A stretch of 64,000 nucleotides of DNA from an uncultured Chitinophagaceae bacterium (GCA_937958995.1 CALGAP010000004.1:204548-268547), one strand, 5' to 3'. Counted from the stretch's first letter, positions 42,297-52,090 are shown. The notes: a model not told the origin generated them from the sequence alone. Translations and numbers: made by a program.

Positions 42297-43814
42297 TTAA
42301 TCAACGTGTCTTTCCGGCCTCATTTGCGGGAACAGCAACACATCCTGTATGCTTGGCTGGTTGGTGAGCAACATGCAAAGCCTGTCTATACCAATACCAA
42401 TGCCGGCGGTAGGAGGCATGCCATATTCCAGCGCGCGCAGGAAATCATAATCGATATACATCGCTTCATCATCGCCGCGCTTCATGAGCTCGGCCTGCGC
42501 TTCAAAACGTTCGCGCTGATCAATAGGATCGTTCAGCTCGCTATATGCGTTGGCTATTTCCTTACCGTTGATCATTAGCTCAAAACGCTCTACCAGCCCG
42601 GGTTTGCTGCGGTGCTTCTTGGTAAGCGGGCTCATTTCAACGGGGTAGTCGATGATGAAGGTGGGTTGTATAAAATGGCTCTCGCAGGTCTCGCTGAAAA
42701 TTTCATCAATCAGTTTGCCCTTGCCCATATTCGCTTCGGTATGAATGCCGAGCTTCTTACAAGTGTCGCGCAATTGTGCTTCGTCCATGCCGCTGATATC
42801 AATGCCGGTATATTGCTGAATGGCTTCGAATATACTTACGCGTGGGAAAGGCGCTTTAAAGCTGATGTTGTTTTCACCAACGGTGAGTTCGGTGGTACCG
42901 TTCACCGCGATGGCCACTCTTTCGAGCAACTGCTCGGTCACTTCCATCATCCAGAAATAATCCTTATACGCAGTGTACCATTCCAGGATGGTGAATTCGG
43001 GGTTATGCGTTCTGTCCATACCCTCGTTGCGGAAGTTGCGGCTGAATTCATATACCCAGTCAAAACCGCCAACGATCAGTCTTTTCAGGTACAGCTCGTT
43101 AGCGATACGCAGATAGAAAGGAACATCCAACGCATTATGATGCGTAATGAAAGGACGCGCGGCGGCGCCACCGGGTATGGCCTGCAATACCGGCGTATCT
43201 ACTTCCAGCGCACCTTTTTCATTCAAAAATTCGCGGATGGTATTGATGGCTTTCGTGCGTTTTACAAACACCTCCTTCACATCGGGATTCACGATGAGGT
43301 CGGCATAACGCTGGCGGTAGCGGAATTCGGGATCGGTAACCGCGTCGAAAGTCTCGCCCTCTTTTTCCTTTACCACCGGCAGCGGCTTCAGCGATTTGGA
43401 GAGCAGCGTCAGTTCGGTTACATGCACCGAAATCTCTCCCGTGCGCGTAGTGAACACAAATCCTTTCACACCAATAATGTCTCCTATATCCATCAGGTGT
43501 TTCCATACCTTATCGTACAGGGTTTTGTCTTCGCCGGGACAAATATCATCGCGCTTTATATACAGTTGAATGCGGCCGCTGCTGTCTTGCAATACGGCAA
43601 ACGATGCCTTGCCCATATCACGGATGCTCATGATGCGGCCGGCGAGACATACGTCTTTGAACTCGTCTTTATTCTCTTCTCCCTTATATGAACTTTTGAT
43701 AGTGGCTGCAGTAATATTCACCGGGTACAATGGCGCCGGGTAGGAGTTGATGCCCAGCTTCTCCAACTCTTTCAGTTTCTCTCTCCTTATTATCTCTTGT
43801 TCAGACAAATGCAT
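42297..43814 (-). CDS. lysS: Lysyl-tRNA synthetase (class II)
   Basis: LysS charges tRNA-Lys with lysine. The 505-residue protein has an N-terminal anticodon-binding OB fold (VCLAGRIMSIRDMGKASFAVLQD) and a class II catalytic core with motif 2 FRNEGMDRTHNPEFT and motif 3 GIGIGIDRLCMLLTN at the C-terminus. ATG 43814 is used rather than the frame start at 43862 because the family begins with the LSEQEIIRREKLKEL helix. A TATTTTTGCA box lies 36-43 bases upstream. The gene is divergent from the PH-domain pair. Confidence 0.97.
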   Translation of the reverse strand: MHLSEQEIIRREKLKELEKLGINSYPAPLYPVNITAATIKSSYKGEENKDEFKDVCLAGRIMSIRDMGKASFAVLQDSSGRIQLYIKRDDICPGEDKTLYDKVWKHLMDIGDIIGVKGFVFTTRTGEISVHVTELTLLSKSLKPLPVVKEKEGETFDAVTDPEFRYRQRYADLIVNPDVKEVFVKRTKAINTIREFLNEKGALEVDTPVLQAIPGGAAARPFITHHNALDVPFYLRIANELYLKRLIVGGFDWVYEFSRNFRNEGMDRTHNPEFTILEWYTAYKDYFWMMEVTEQLLERVAIAVNGTTELTVGENNISFKAPFPRVSIFEAIQQYTGIDISGMDEAQLRDTCKKLGIHTEANMGKGKLIDEIFSETCESHFIQPTFIIDYPVEMSPLTKKHRSKPGLVERFELMINGKEIANAYSELNDPIDQRERFEAQAELMKRGDDEAMYIDYDFLRALEYGMPPTAGIGIGIDRLCMLLTNQPSIQDVLLFPQMRPERHVD

Positions 43815-43849
43815 GATCAAAAATTGTTGATTGTGTTGCAAAACGGCTG

Positions 43850-43857
43850 CAAAAATA
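43850..43857 (-). promoter_or_regulatory. Promoter -7 box for lysS
   Basis: On the minus strand TATTTTTG (followed by CA) is a full TAnnTTTG match 36 bases upstream of the lysS ATG. No properly spaced TTG is evident. Confidence 0.45.
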
Positions 43858-43882
43858 GTCAACTTATACCTACTTTCACCAC

Positions 43883-44413
43883 ATGGATTTCCTTAACCAT
43901 CCCGTACTTCCGGAGAGCCTGCCCCGCGCAGAAGCGGTTGAGTTAAAGCCGCTTTCGCCCGACTATCTCAAAGTGATGCGCTGGCAATGGCTGATAAGCA
44001 TGTTTATCTTGCTGGCCATACTGGGCATACTCTTCTCTTTCATTCCAACCTTGCAACAACCCTTACCTATTGCGATGGCCGGCGGAGGATGGCTGCTGGT
44101 GGCAGTGGCCTGGTATGTATTGATGCATAAGTCATTTGCTAATAAAGGCTATGCGATCAGGGATAAGGACGTGATTTACCGCACGGGCTGGATTGTACGG
44201 ACAACTCATACCTGTCCGTTTAACCGCATACAACACAGCACCGTGGCTATAGGACCGCTGGAGCGGCAATACGGGCTGGCCAGGCTGGTGCTGTTTACCG
44301 CGGGCAGCAGCAGCGCCGATATGCGCCTGCCAGGTCTTACGCAAGAGGAAGCACAAAACCTGAAAGAATGGATCACCAAAAAGATAGCTGATGAACCCAC
44401 CGGGCAACTATGA
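43883..44413 (+). CDS. Bacterial PH-domain (bPH2/YdbS-like) membrane protein
   Basis: This 176-residue protein has two hydrophobic helices near residues 33-75 and a bacterial PH domain: NKGYAIRDKDVIYRTGWIVRTT, CPFNRIQHSTVAIGPLERQYGL and LARLVLFTAGSSSADMRLPGL. The Y-A-I-R-D-x-D-V...P-F-x-R-I-Q-H pattern is the YdbS/bPH2 signature. The function is not firmly known; relatives are envelope proteins. It overlaps the 493-residue paralogue downstream by 23 bases, a common YdbS-YdbT arrangement. Confidence 0.85.
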   Translation: MDFLNHPVLPESLPRAEAVELKPLSPDYLKVMRWQWLISMFILLAILGILFSFIPTLQQPLPIAMAGGGWLLVAVAWYVLMHKSFANKGYAIRDKDVIYRTGWIVRTTHTCPFNRIQHSTVAIGPLERQYGLARLVLFTAGSSSADMRLPGLTQEEAQNLKEWITKKIADEPTGQL

Positions 44414-45872
44414 CTGGCATATACCACAGCGACAGGCTACCGCGGGCATCATCATAATGCTGTACAAAACAGTGGTGACCGTACTCAAAAGCCTGTGGGT
44501 GCTGATATTCATCGTGGTGTTTCGTACCGGGCAGAGCGGCCCGGGTTTTCTCGAATACATGATACTGGGCATAGCTGTACTGATACTGGTGCAGTCGCTG
44601 GTGGAGTTTTTCTATTTCCGTTTTTATATGCTCAATGATGAGCTCATCATCAAGAAAGGCTTTTTAAGCAAAAAACATATTGCCATACCCCTACGGAAAA
44701 TCCAGGCCGTGCACATTGAACAGGGCATATTGCATCAGTTGATGAATGTGGCGAAAGTGAAAATTGATACCGCTGGTTCAGAAAAAACGGAAGCAGTGAT
44801 AGACGCCATATCAGTGCCGAAAGCCGAGCAACTGAAAACATTTCTGCTGGACGAAAGGTTGGCACTTGCCGGTGAAGTAATGGAAAAAATGCCGCCGCCC
44901 GATAAACTCATCATCAGTCTTGGCGCCGCGGATATCCTGAAGATGGGTTTATCAGCCAATCATATCCAGGCATTCTTCATTGTGCTAGCCTTTTTTATGT
45001 CGTTATATGAAAACCTGCGCGAAGCTTTTGGGAACAGGCTCGAAGATGCCATTGAAGAATCCGGATTGTACCAGTCGTTGATCTCATCGGTACCGGTGCT
45101 GGTATTTGTGGTGCTCATCGTTTCGGTATTGGTGTCGATGGTGAATATTATGCTGAAGTACCATGATTTTTCGCTGGCAGAAACGCCGCAGGCATTCAAA
45201 CTGAAATCGGGTTTGATCAATAGCAGGCAATTCGTGGTGCCTTTTTCGCGGATACAATTTATTTCCTGGGAAGCAAATTGGGTAAGGAGGCTGATAAAAT
45301 TTTACAACGTTGAATTTCACCAGGCCACCGGCAGCCAGGTAAATGAAAAGCAGAAAATAAAAGTACCCGTTACCCGCCCTGAATTCATTGCACCGCTTTT
45401 TGAGCGCTATCATGCATTAATTGATGACTCAGCGCATTCTGAGCACCATATTCACAGCGCATACCCCTGGCGCCGCACGCTGATGACGGCCATATTACCC
45501 CTGGTCATTATTCTGCCGATCACCCAAACAGGCGGGTGGAACGCCTGGTGGTTATTACTGCTGCTGTGGATACCCTACAAATATTTGAACGCCTGGTTTT
45601 ACCGGAAAAATTTCCGGCTGCTGGTTGCGCCCGACGCTTTCCAGGTCAACAGCGGCATCTGGGGCAGGGAAGTGCAGGTAGTGAAATGGTATAAGATTCA
45701 GCACGTAAAACTGCAACAGTCGATTTACCAACGCAGAAAAGGATTGGCAACGATCAGAATATACACGGCGGGCGGCAGCATCCGGATTCCTTACATTACG
45801 CTGGAACTGGCTTACCTGTTGCAAAACTATGCCCTGTACGAAGTGGAGCGCCTGCACCGGCCCTGGCTTTAA
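44391..45872 (+). CDS. Bacterial PH-domain protein (YdbT-like), multi-domain
   Basis: This 493-residue membrane protein contains three bPH2-like segments. The clearest is FYFRFYMLNDELIIKKGFLSKKHIAIPLRKIQAVHI near residue 75. A second reads AFKLKSGLINSRQFVVPFSRIQFI and a third AFQVNSGIWGREVQVVKWYKIQHV, each preceded by paired hydrophobic helices. Alternating PH and membrane segments are typical of YdbT. It is translated from a start inside the preceding bPH2 gene, so the two are coupled. Biochemical function is unknown. Confidence 0.85.
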   Translation: MNPPGNYDWHIPQRQATAGIIIMLYKTVVTVLKSLWVLIFIVVFRTGQSGPGFLEYMILGIAVLILVQSLVEFFYFRFYMLNDELIIKKGFLSKKHIAIPLRKIQAVHIEQGILHQLMNVAKVKIDTAGSEKTEAVIDAISVPKAEQLKTFLLDERLALAGEVMEKMPPPDKLIISLGAADILKMGLSANHIQAFFIVLAFFMSLYENLREAFGNRLEDAIEESGLYQSLISSVPVLVFVVLIVSVLVSMVNIMLKYHDFSLAETPQAFKLKSGLINSRQFVVPFSRIQFISWEANWVRRLIKFYNVEFHQATGSQVNEKQKIKVPVTRPEFIAPLFERYHALIDDSAHSEHHIHSAYPWRRTLMTAILPLVIILPITQTGGWNAWWLLLLLWIPYKYLNAWFYRKNFRLLVAPDAFQVNSGIWGREVQVVKWYKIQHVKLQQSIYQRRKGLATIRIYTAGGSIRIPYITLELAYLLQNYALYEVERLHRPWL

Positions 45873-46018
45873 TTCCATCGTAAAAATCATGGTTTACCAT
45901 GAACAATTTTAGAAAAAGGGTAAAAAAGACTGCCCGCCCTTAGTAATTCATGCTGCCGGTGAACGGTGGATGGGGAAAATACTGTAACTTTTAATAACCC
46001 TTAACTCTTCCAACTGCT

Positions 46019-47020
46019 ATGATAGCAAGCCAGATTCAACAAACACTCTTTCAGCGTTTGAAAGAGCAGCTTCCGGCGCATGTTTCGCTGGCTGATGAAG
46101 TGGCTAGCCTATTGGAAATAAGCAGCGACAGCGCATACAGGAGAATAAGAGGGGAAAAGTCGATCAGCCTGGAAGAATTGCAAAAGATTTGCAGCCGGTT
46201 CAGACTCTCCGTTGACCAGGTATTGAACCTGCAGACAGATGCTTTTTTATTTTCCGGACAACTTACCAATTCATCAGAATATTCTTTCGAAACCTGGATG
46301 CAGACAGATATTAAGCATCTCGAAACAATACTTTCATTCAAGCAAAGACATCTCTACTACCTGGCTAAGGAAATTCCTTTCTTTTATTATTTCGTTGTTC
46401 CTGAAATCACTGCTTTCAAATCTTTCTTTTTTAAAAAATCGATACTGCACTATGAAAACCTGAAGGGAGTGAAATTTTCCCTGAACGACAACCACGATGA
46501 AGTGATTGCCTTAGGCAGACAGATTTGTCAATACTTCACGCAAATACCCAGCACCGAAATATGGAATGTTGAAAACCTGACGAGCACCATCAGGCAGATC
46601 GAGTTTTATAAACTGACGGGCATACTCCGCTCCGAAAGCGAAGTGTCGCATATACTCAACAAACTGGGCGAATTGCTGGATCATATTGAGCGGCAGGCGG
46701 CGGAAGGAAGGAAATTCATGCCTGGTGAACCCATTGCCGAAACTGCCGCGCCGGTGAATATGTACATCAACGAGCTGATTATGGGTGATAACCTCATACT
46801 AGCGCAGCTCGACAATTTGTACGTTACGTATATCAATCACAGTATTATCAACTTCATCACTACCCGCGACCCGCGTTTTACTGCTTATACCAGGCAAACA
46901 CTTGAAAACATCACCAATAAGTCCACTCCTGTGAGCGGCGTAAATGAAAAAGCGCGGATAAAATTTTTCAGCCGCATACACGACAAGATCAACCGTGCAC
47001 GCACCGAATTATGTCATTAG
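46019..47020 (+). CDS. HTH-domain regulator-like protein, paralogue 1
   Basis: This 333-residue cytoplasmic protein has an N-terminal XRE-like helix-turn-helix (SLADEVASLLEISSDSAYRRIRGEKSISLEELQKICSRF) and a C-terminal region of about 250 residues without a family I can name (EYSFETWMQTDIKHLETILSF, then YYFVVPEITAFKSFFF). The C-terminal part may bind a ligand. The next gene, 4 bases downstream, is a paralogue. A TCATGG-TTTA-CCATGA dyad at 45887-45902 and a TAACTTTT -7-like box lie upstream. The target genes are unknown. Confidence 0.75.
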   Translation: MIASQIQQTLFQRLKEQLPAHVSLADEVASLLEISSDSAYRRIRGEKSISLEELQKICSRFRLSVDQVLNLQTDAFLFSGQLTNSSEYSFETWMQTDIKHLETILSFKQRHLYYLAKEIPFFYYFVVPEITAFKSFFFKKSILHYENLKGVKFSLNDNHDEVIALGRQICQYFTQIPSTEIWNVENLTSTIRQIEFYKLTGILRSESEVSHILNKLGELLDHIERQAAEGRKFMPGEPIAETAAPVNMYINELIMGDNLILAQLDNLYVTYINHSIINFITTRDPRFTAYTRQTLENITNKSTPVSGVNEKARIKFFSRIHDKINRARTELCH

Positions 47021-47024
47021 GTAA

Positions 47025-48041
47025 ATGCAGAGCATGAATAAGAACGACATACAGCATACTTTCTTCGAAAGCATCCGGGCCAGCCTGCCCGGTAATTTAT
47101 CGCTGGCCGATGTGGTGGCTTCAGTGCTCAACATCAGTTCCGACAGCGCTTACCGCCGTATACGGGGAGAAAAATTGTTGTCGCTGGAAGAAATACAAAT
47201 ACTGTGCAATCATTGCAGAATATCGGTCGACGAAGTGCTGAGCCTGCAAACCAACGCCACTTCTTTCTCAGGCCAGTTCCTGGAAGCCGCCGACTTCAAC
47301 CTGGATCGCTACCTGCAGGAAATGCTCGGCCATCTCACCTCCATCATCAACCTCGAGGGTTGTGAGATGACCTACTTCTGCAAGGACGTTCCCATTTTTC
47401 AATACTTCATGTTCCCCGAGCTCGCGGCCTTTAAGTTTTATGTGTGGATGAAAACATTGGTGCCCGGGCAGCCTGTGTATGGGCAACCTGAAACGCTCGA
47501 CAGCATTATGACCACCCTGCTGGCTTATAGTAAAAAACTTGCAGACATATATGTACGTATTCCCGGCGTAGAAATCATGAGCCCGGGCAATACGGCCACC
47601 ACGCAATGGCAGATTGAATACGCGCACGATGCGCGCCTTTTCAGATCGGATGTGGAAATGGAAGTGCTGTTCGATAAACTGCACGAAATGAACAACCACA
47701 TGGAGCGACAGGCCGAAGTGGGAAAAAAATTCCTGCCCGGACAATCGTCCGTGCAAGGCGCAGACTATAAATTATACGTAAACGACTTTGTAATTGGCGA
47801 CAATACCGTGCTCATTAAAGCCAATGCTGCCGAAGTATGTTTTCTCAATCACAACGCCATTAACTATTTTTTCACCCGCGACAGGCGCTTCATTAACTAT
47901 ACCAGCCGCTTCCTGGAAAATGTAAAGCGGAAATCAATCCTGATCAGTTCTGCGGGAGAAAAAGAGCGAACGATATTTTTCAACCACACCCGCGGACAAA
48001 TAGATCAGAGCCGCGAAAAGCTGGCGAGGGCAAAAGCCTAG
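47025..48041 (+). CDS. HTH-domain regulator-like protein, paralogue 2
   Basis: This 338-residue protein is a clear paralogue of the preceding gene product. Both have an N-terminal helix-turn-helix (SLADVVASVLNISSDSAYRRIRGEKLLSLEEIQILCNHC) and end with a comparable INYFFTRDRRFINYTSRFLENV segment. The region between them has diverged more, which fits a recent duplication followed by change of ligand specificity. Alternative start: ATG 47034. Together they form a two-gene operon; the gap of 4 bases suggests translational coupling. Confidence 0.75.
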   Translation: MQSMNKNDIQHTFFESIRASLPGNLSLADVVASVLNISSDSAYRRIRGEKLLSLEEIQILCNHCRISVDEVLSLQTNATSFSGQFLEAADFNLDRYLQEMLGHLTSIINLEGCEMTYFCKDVPIFQYFMFPELAAFKFYVWMKTLVPGQPVYGQPETLDSIMTTLLAYSKKLADIYVRIPGVEIMSPGNTATTQWQIEYAHDARLFRSDVEMEVLFDKLHEMNNHMERQAEVGKKFLPGQSSVQGADYKLYVNDFVIGDNTVLIKANAAEVCFLNHNAINYFFTRDRRFINYTSRFLENVKRKSILISSAGEKERTIFFNHTRGQIDQSREKLARAKA

Positions 48042-48047
48042 CACGAA

Positions 48048-48929
48048 CTAATTATTTGCCAGCAACACCTGCCAGGCTTCTCTCACTTTTCCCTGGTCGA
48101 GCAATTCTTTGGCGTATCGATGCAGTTCGGTCTCCATGTCAGCGGGATTGACCGAGAAATACTGAACGATATTTTTCAATCGTTCATCGCTGAACGAAGG
48201 ATCCACAGTGGGTAGCTCATAGACATTTGCGAGTTGTCCCAGGTTATTACCCGTCAGCACCTTACTATTGCGAATGGATTCGGGCAATGCATCTACGCCA
48301 ATGCCCAGTTTTACATTCGGTTTTTCTACCTGGAAAAGATTACTTTCATCCACTTTGCAATACCAGTCGCCCCCAAGGCGCGCCACATGACGTAGTTTCC
48401 GCTGATCTATCATTTGATTTTCGTCCAGCAATTCATCAGCTATATGAATGGTGATCACTTCGCAAATCACCAGGTTGCCCGATCCGCCTTCATTTCCCAG
48501 CTCTTTTATCTCGAGCACGCGGCATTCGAGGTTCACTTTACTTTCTTTCACACGCGGCGGTTTTACGTGCTGCGAGGGCAGTGGCGTAAAACCGGCTTTC
48601 ACAAACTCATTCACGTCGCGCGGGTACTCGCAGCTGGCGAGGCTCATCTGTTGCACCATATCATAATCTACAATATTGATAACCACTTCGGGCACTTCGC
48701 GCACATTTTCCAGGGTATGTTTTGTGGTATTATCTCTCAATCGTCGCGAAGGAGAAAAAACAAGGATCGGCGGTTGGGCCGAAAACAAGTTGAAAAAACT
48801 GAAAGGGCTCAGGTTCACCTGCCCATTTTTATTGATGGTGCTGGCAAAACATATCGGCCTCGGCGCGATAACATGCTGCAGGTAGTATTGTTTTTCAACA
48901 GGTTTAAGATCATCGAGATTGAAAATCAT
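48048..48929 (-). CDS. Flavin reductase family protein
   Basis: This 293-residue cytoplasmic protein contains the flavin-reductase-like domain: YYLQHVIAPRPICFASTINKNGQVNLSPFSFFNLFSAQPP near the N-terminus and NIVDYDMVQQMSLASCEYP, then VNLECRVLEIKEL. Such proteins bind FMN and may reduce free flavin or act in aromatic degradation. ATG 48929 is used because the longer frame from 48980 does not resemble the family. The C-terminal 90 residues extend beyond the core domain. It is divergent from the GIN-domain gene and convergent with the HTH genes. Confidence 0.85.
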   Translation of the reverse strand: MIFNLDDLKPVEKQYYLQHVIAPRPICFASTINKNGQVNLSPFSFFNLFSAQPPILVFSPSRRLRDNTTKHTLENVREVPEVVINIVDYDMVQQMSLASCEYPRDVNEFVKAGFTPLPSQHVKPPRVKESKVNLECRVLEIKELGNEGGSGNLVICEVITIHIADELLDENQMIDQRKLRHVARLGGDWYCKVDESNLFQVEKPNVKLGIGVDALPESIRNSKVLTGNNLGQLANVYELPTVDPSFSDERLKNIVQYFSVNPADMETELHRYAKELLDQGKVREAWQVLLANN

Positions 48930-49045
48930 AGAGGGTGAGTTGTGGGCGCAATTTCGGAGAAAAATCGGCGATTTCCCCATTCCTTTTGCAACATTTGAAA
49001 TTGTGCCGGGTCTTTACCCATGAATCACAATCTAAAATCATCAAT

Positions 49046-49714
49046 ATGAAGAAGTTTATAATGACTGCAATGACCCTCGTGCTCGGCTGCGGATTGCTGC
49101 TGGCGCAGGATAGAGACGAAAAGAAAATCAAGGGTAGCGGAAAAGTGGTGACCCGTGATGTGCCCGTTCAAAGTTTTGATGCCTTATCTGCAAAAGGCGT
49201 TTACACCCTCATTCTCAGCCAGGGAAGCAAAGAAGGCGTAAAGATTGAAACCGATGATAACCTGCAGGAACTTTTTGAGGTAAAAAATGATGGCTCGAAG
49301 CTGGTGATTGGTATGAAAAAGAATTCAAGTTTCGACAATGCCACCACCATGAAAGTGTATGTAACCGTACGCAACCTGAAAGCTTTGGACCTGGGAATGG
49401 TAGGCGCCACCAAAACCGAGTCGCCATTGCAGGTGGATGATCTCAGCATAAAAAATAAGTCTGTCGGCAACGTTGACCTCAACCTCACTGCCAAAAAGAT
49501 TCGCCTCGAAAATAAAAGCGTAGGCAACATCAACATCAGCGGTAAAGCCGACGACGCCACCATCGTCGCCAACGGCGTAGGCAATATCAACGCTTCCAAC
49601 TTCGAAGTACAACGCATGGACATCGAAAACAACGGTGTTGGCAACGCCAACGTAAACGCCAAAGAACTGAAAGCGAAAGACTCGTTTTTGGGCAAGGTGC
49701 GGAATAGAAGCTAA
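49046..49714 (+). CDS. Head GIN domain (DUF2807) secreted protein
   Basis: This 222-residue protein has a signal peptide (MKKFIMTAMTLVLGCGLLLAQ), followed by the GIN-domain pattern GSGKVVTRDVPVQSFDALSAKGVYTLILSQGSKEGVKIE. It is then built of short repeats of the type NKSVGNVDLNL, NKSVGNINISG, NGVGNINASN and NGVGNANVNA, a beta-helix-like ladder. I chose ATG 49046 because the frame from 48935 contains a non-native N-terminal extension of 37 residues. Role unknown; such proteins are often envelope-associated. Its stop lies 1 base from that of the convergent FAH-family gene. Confidence 0.88.
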   Translation: MKKFIMTAMTLVLGCGLLLAQDRDEKKIKGSGKVVTRDVPVQSFDALSAKGVYTLILSQGSKEGVKIETDDNLQELFEVKNDGSKLVIGMKKNSSFDNATTMKVYVTVRNLKALDLGMVGATKTESPLQVDDLSIKNKSVGNVDLNLTAKKIRLENKSVGNINISGKADDATIVANGVGNINASNFEVQRMDIENNGVGNANVNAKELKAKDSFLGKVRNRS

Positions 49715-49715
49715 C

Positions 49716-50714
49716 TCAACCCTTCAGTATGCTATGCTCGCTTTCCTCCGCTACAATCGTATTTACCAGCACGCCGAGCCCGTCTATTTCCAGTTCTACG
49801 ACGTCGCCGGGCTGGAGCCATTGTTCGGGGTAGTTGGGGTCGTTGAGTTTGCCGGTGCCGTTGAGTTCTAAGAAGCAGCCGGTGCCGACGGTGCCGCTGC
49901 CGATGATGTCGCCGGGATAAAGGTTGACGCCGTAAGAGGCGCGCTCAATTATTTCGGCAAAGGTCCAGTGCATATCACGCAGGTTGCCATCGCTCACCTG
50001 CTTGCCGTTGACGCGGCATTGCATGCGCAGGTTCCAGCTCTTACCGATATGCCCTTCGTGGGGAGGTACTTCAAAGGGAGCAAGTTCATCGAGTGTTACC
50101 AGCATGGGACCCAACGCCGTGCAGAAATCTTTTCCTTTGGCGGGTCCCAGGTTCAGTTTCATTTCCTCCATCTGCAGTCTTCTGGCACTGAAATCGTTCA
50201 TGATCATCAATCCCGCGATATGATCATCAGCTTCCTCAGCGCGGATATTCCTGCCAGGTTTCTTAATGGCGATGGCTGCTTCGAGTTCGAAATCGAGTTT
50301 TTCAAAATGATCGGGCATACATACCACATCGCCGGGTCCCTGCACGCTGAGATGATTGGTAAAATAGAAAACGGGGTATTGATCGAATTCGGGGATCATT
50401 GGTACACCACGGTTGCGGCGCGCGGCTTCCACGTGCTGCCTGAAGGCATAGCCATCGCGGCAGGAGGTGGGGAAAGGAACGGGTGACAGTATATGCGCCT
50501 CATCAAATACAACCACCGAATGGGGTGTTAATCTCCCCTCACGAATGGCTTGCTCGCCCTTTAACGCCAGCGGATAAAGGTCGTCCCAGTAATTGAGAAA
50601 AATGCCCATGTTGGTAGGCAAATCGGGATGTAACTCCGACACATTCACCAGGTAATGATCAATGAGAACCGCTAAATGATCATGTTCGTTGTGCTGGTAG
50701 GAGACTAATTTCAT
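49716..50714 (-). CDS. Fumarylacetoacetate hydrolase family protein
   Basis: This 332-residue cytoplasmic enzyme is a member of the FAH family of metal-dependent C-C hydrolases and decarboxylases. Characteristic segments are CMPDHFEKLDFELEAAIAIKKPGRNI with the metal-binding acids, IMNDFSARRLQMEEMKLNLGPAKGKDFCTALGPMLV, and IGSGTVGTGCFLELNG near the C-terminus. Some relatives are 2-hydroxyhepta-2,4-diene-1,7-dioate isomerases or fumarylacetoacetases; the substrate here is unknown. ATG 50714 is chosen over the frame start at 50738. Neighbouring genes give no catabolic context. Confidence 0.87.
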   Translation of the reverse strand: MKLVSYQHNEHDHLAVLIDHYLVNVSELHPDLPTNMGIFLNYWDDLYPLALKGEQAIREGRLTPHSVVVFDEAHILSPVPFPTSCRDGYAFRQHVEAARRNRGVPMIPEFDQYPVFYFTNHLSVQGPGDVVCMPDHFEKLDFELEAAIAIKKPGRNIRAEEADDHIAGLMIMNDFSARRLQMEEMKLNLGPAKGKDFCTALGPMLVTLDELAPFEVPPHEGHIGKSWNLRMQCRVNGKQVSDGNLRDMHWTFAEIIERASYGVNLYPGDIIGSGTVGTGCFLELNGTGKLNDPNYPEQWLQPGDVVELEIDGLGVLVNTIVAEESEHSILKG

Positions 50715-50833
50715 GCTGGCCAATTTTAAGGGCTGCAAGATATTGAAATCGGAAATCAGGGGCGTAATTTTTTCTGCTGCAGCTGCGTGTTTCTGCTGGC
50801 CGTTGAATCATCCACCGTTCGTATCTTTTGCCA

Positions 50834-52084
50834 ATGAAATTGCTTTCGCTGGCATTTTTTTCTTTATGTCTTTTTGCTCAAAGCCACGCACAGGTGAAAA
50901 CAGATGCCTGGCTTGAAAAATTATTGCGCAAAAATGCATCGCCACTACTGCTGAATGTGCTGAACCAGCCCGATACTTTTCAATACCAGATCATTTACAC
51001 GCAAATCAACCGTGATAAGAACAACCAGCCTCAATTCAAAAATTATTATTTCAATGTTGACAGAAACCGGTATTTCAACCCGGCATCCATGGTGAAATTG
51101 CCGACGGCATTGCTGGCGCTGGAAAAAATTCACACACTGGAGCAATATGGGGTGAATAAGTTTACCACCATGCTTACCGACAGCGCGTATGCGCGGCAGA
51201 CAAGAGTGACGCACGACAGCACCGCGGAAAACTATCTGCCCTCGGTGGCGCACTATGTAAAGAAAATTTTCCTGGTAAGCGATAACGATGCCTACAACCG
51301 CCTGTACGAATTCGTAGGACAACAAACTTTGAATCAGCGGCTGTGGGATATGGGCTATAAGGATGTTCGCATCACGCGCAGGTTTGTGACGATGACAGAA
51401 GATCAGAACCGCCATACCAATCCCATTCGTTTTATGGATGGCGATAGATTGCTTTACGCGCAACCGGCGGCATATAACCCGATACCCTTCGATTTTTCAA
51501 AAAAGATATTGATTGGCCGCCAGCACTACAACCGCGAAGACAGCCTGATCAATGCGCCCATGGATTTTACCACGCATAATAATTTCCCGCTGGAAGATAT
51601 GCAGCGTATACTGCAGGCCGCGCTTTTTCCTAGCTCTGTTCCCGAACAGCAGCGGTTTAAGCTGAGCGAAGATGACTATCGTTTTCTTCATCGTTATATG
51701 TCGCAACTACCATCAGAAAGCGATTATCCTAAATACGATACCTCGGAATTTTTCGACAGCTATACCAAATTCTTTTTCTTCAAAGCCGGCCGCTCAAAGA
51801 TTCCGCCGCATATCCGCTCTTTCAATAAAACCGGTTGGAGCTATGGTTTCCTGACCGACGTGGCCTACATAGTGGATTTTGAAAACAAAGTAGAGTTTAT
51901 GCTCAGCGGCGTGATATATGTAAACAGCGATGGCGTGCTGAACGATGATAAATACGAATACGAGCAAATAGGCTACCCATTTTTCAAAGAGGTGGGCAAT
52001 ATCATTTACCAGTATGAATTGAAAAGAAAAAGAAAGCATCGACCCGACCTGGGCAATTTCGTGTTTCAGTATATCAACAAATAA
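50834..52084 (+). CDS. Secreted serine hydrolase, class A beta-lactamase-like
   Basis: This 416-residue exported protein has a signal peptide (MKLLSLAFFSLCLFAQSHAQ) and the motifs of the penicillin-recognising serine-hydrolase fold: S85-M-V-K88 (SxxK), S149-D-N151 (SDN) and K-T-G in FNKTGWSYGF. It lacks the usual class A omega-loop residue pattern I would look for, so it may be a peptidoglycan or other amide/ester hydrolase rather than a true beta-lactamase. It precedes the GH9 gene by 6 bases and is probably cotranscribed with it. Confidence 0.82.
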   Translation: MKLLSLAFFSLCLFAQSHAQVKTDAWLEKLLRKNASPLLLNVLNQPDTFQYQIIYTQINRDKNNQPQFKNYYFNVDRNRYFNPASMVKLPTALLALEKIHTLEQYGVNKFTTMLTDSAYARQTRVTHDSTAENYLPSVAHYVKKIFLVSDNDAYNRLYEFVGQQTLNQRLWDMGYKDVRITRRFVTMTEDQNRHTNPIRFMDGDRLLYAQPAAYNPIPFDFSKKILIGRQHYNREDSLINAPMDFTTHNNFPLEDMQRILQAALFPSSVPEQQRFKLSEDDYRFLHRYMSQLPSESDYPKYDTSEFFDSYTKFFFFKAGRSKIPPHIRSFNKTGWSYGFLTDVAYIVDFENKVEFMLSGVIYVNSDGVLNDDKYEYEQIGYPFFKEVGNIIYQYELKRKRKHRPDLGNFVFQYINK

Positions 52085-52090
52085 AACCTG

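Noticed and set aside
50834..52084. True class A beta-lactamase (resistance gene)
   Set aside because: SxxK, SDN and KTG motifs are present, but the omega-loop pattern is not recognisable and the length of 416 residues is large, so resistance should not be assumed.
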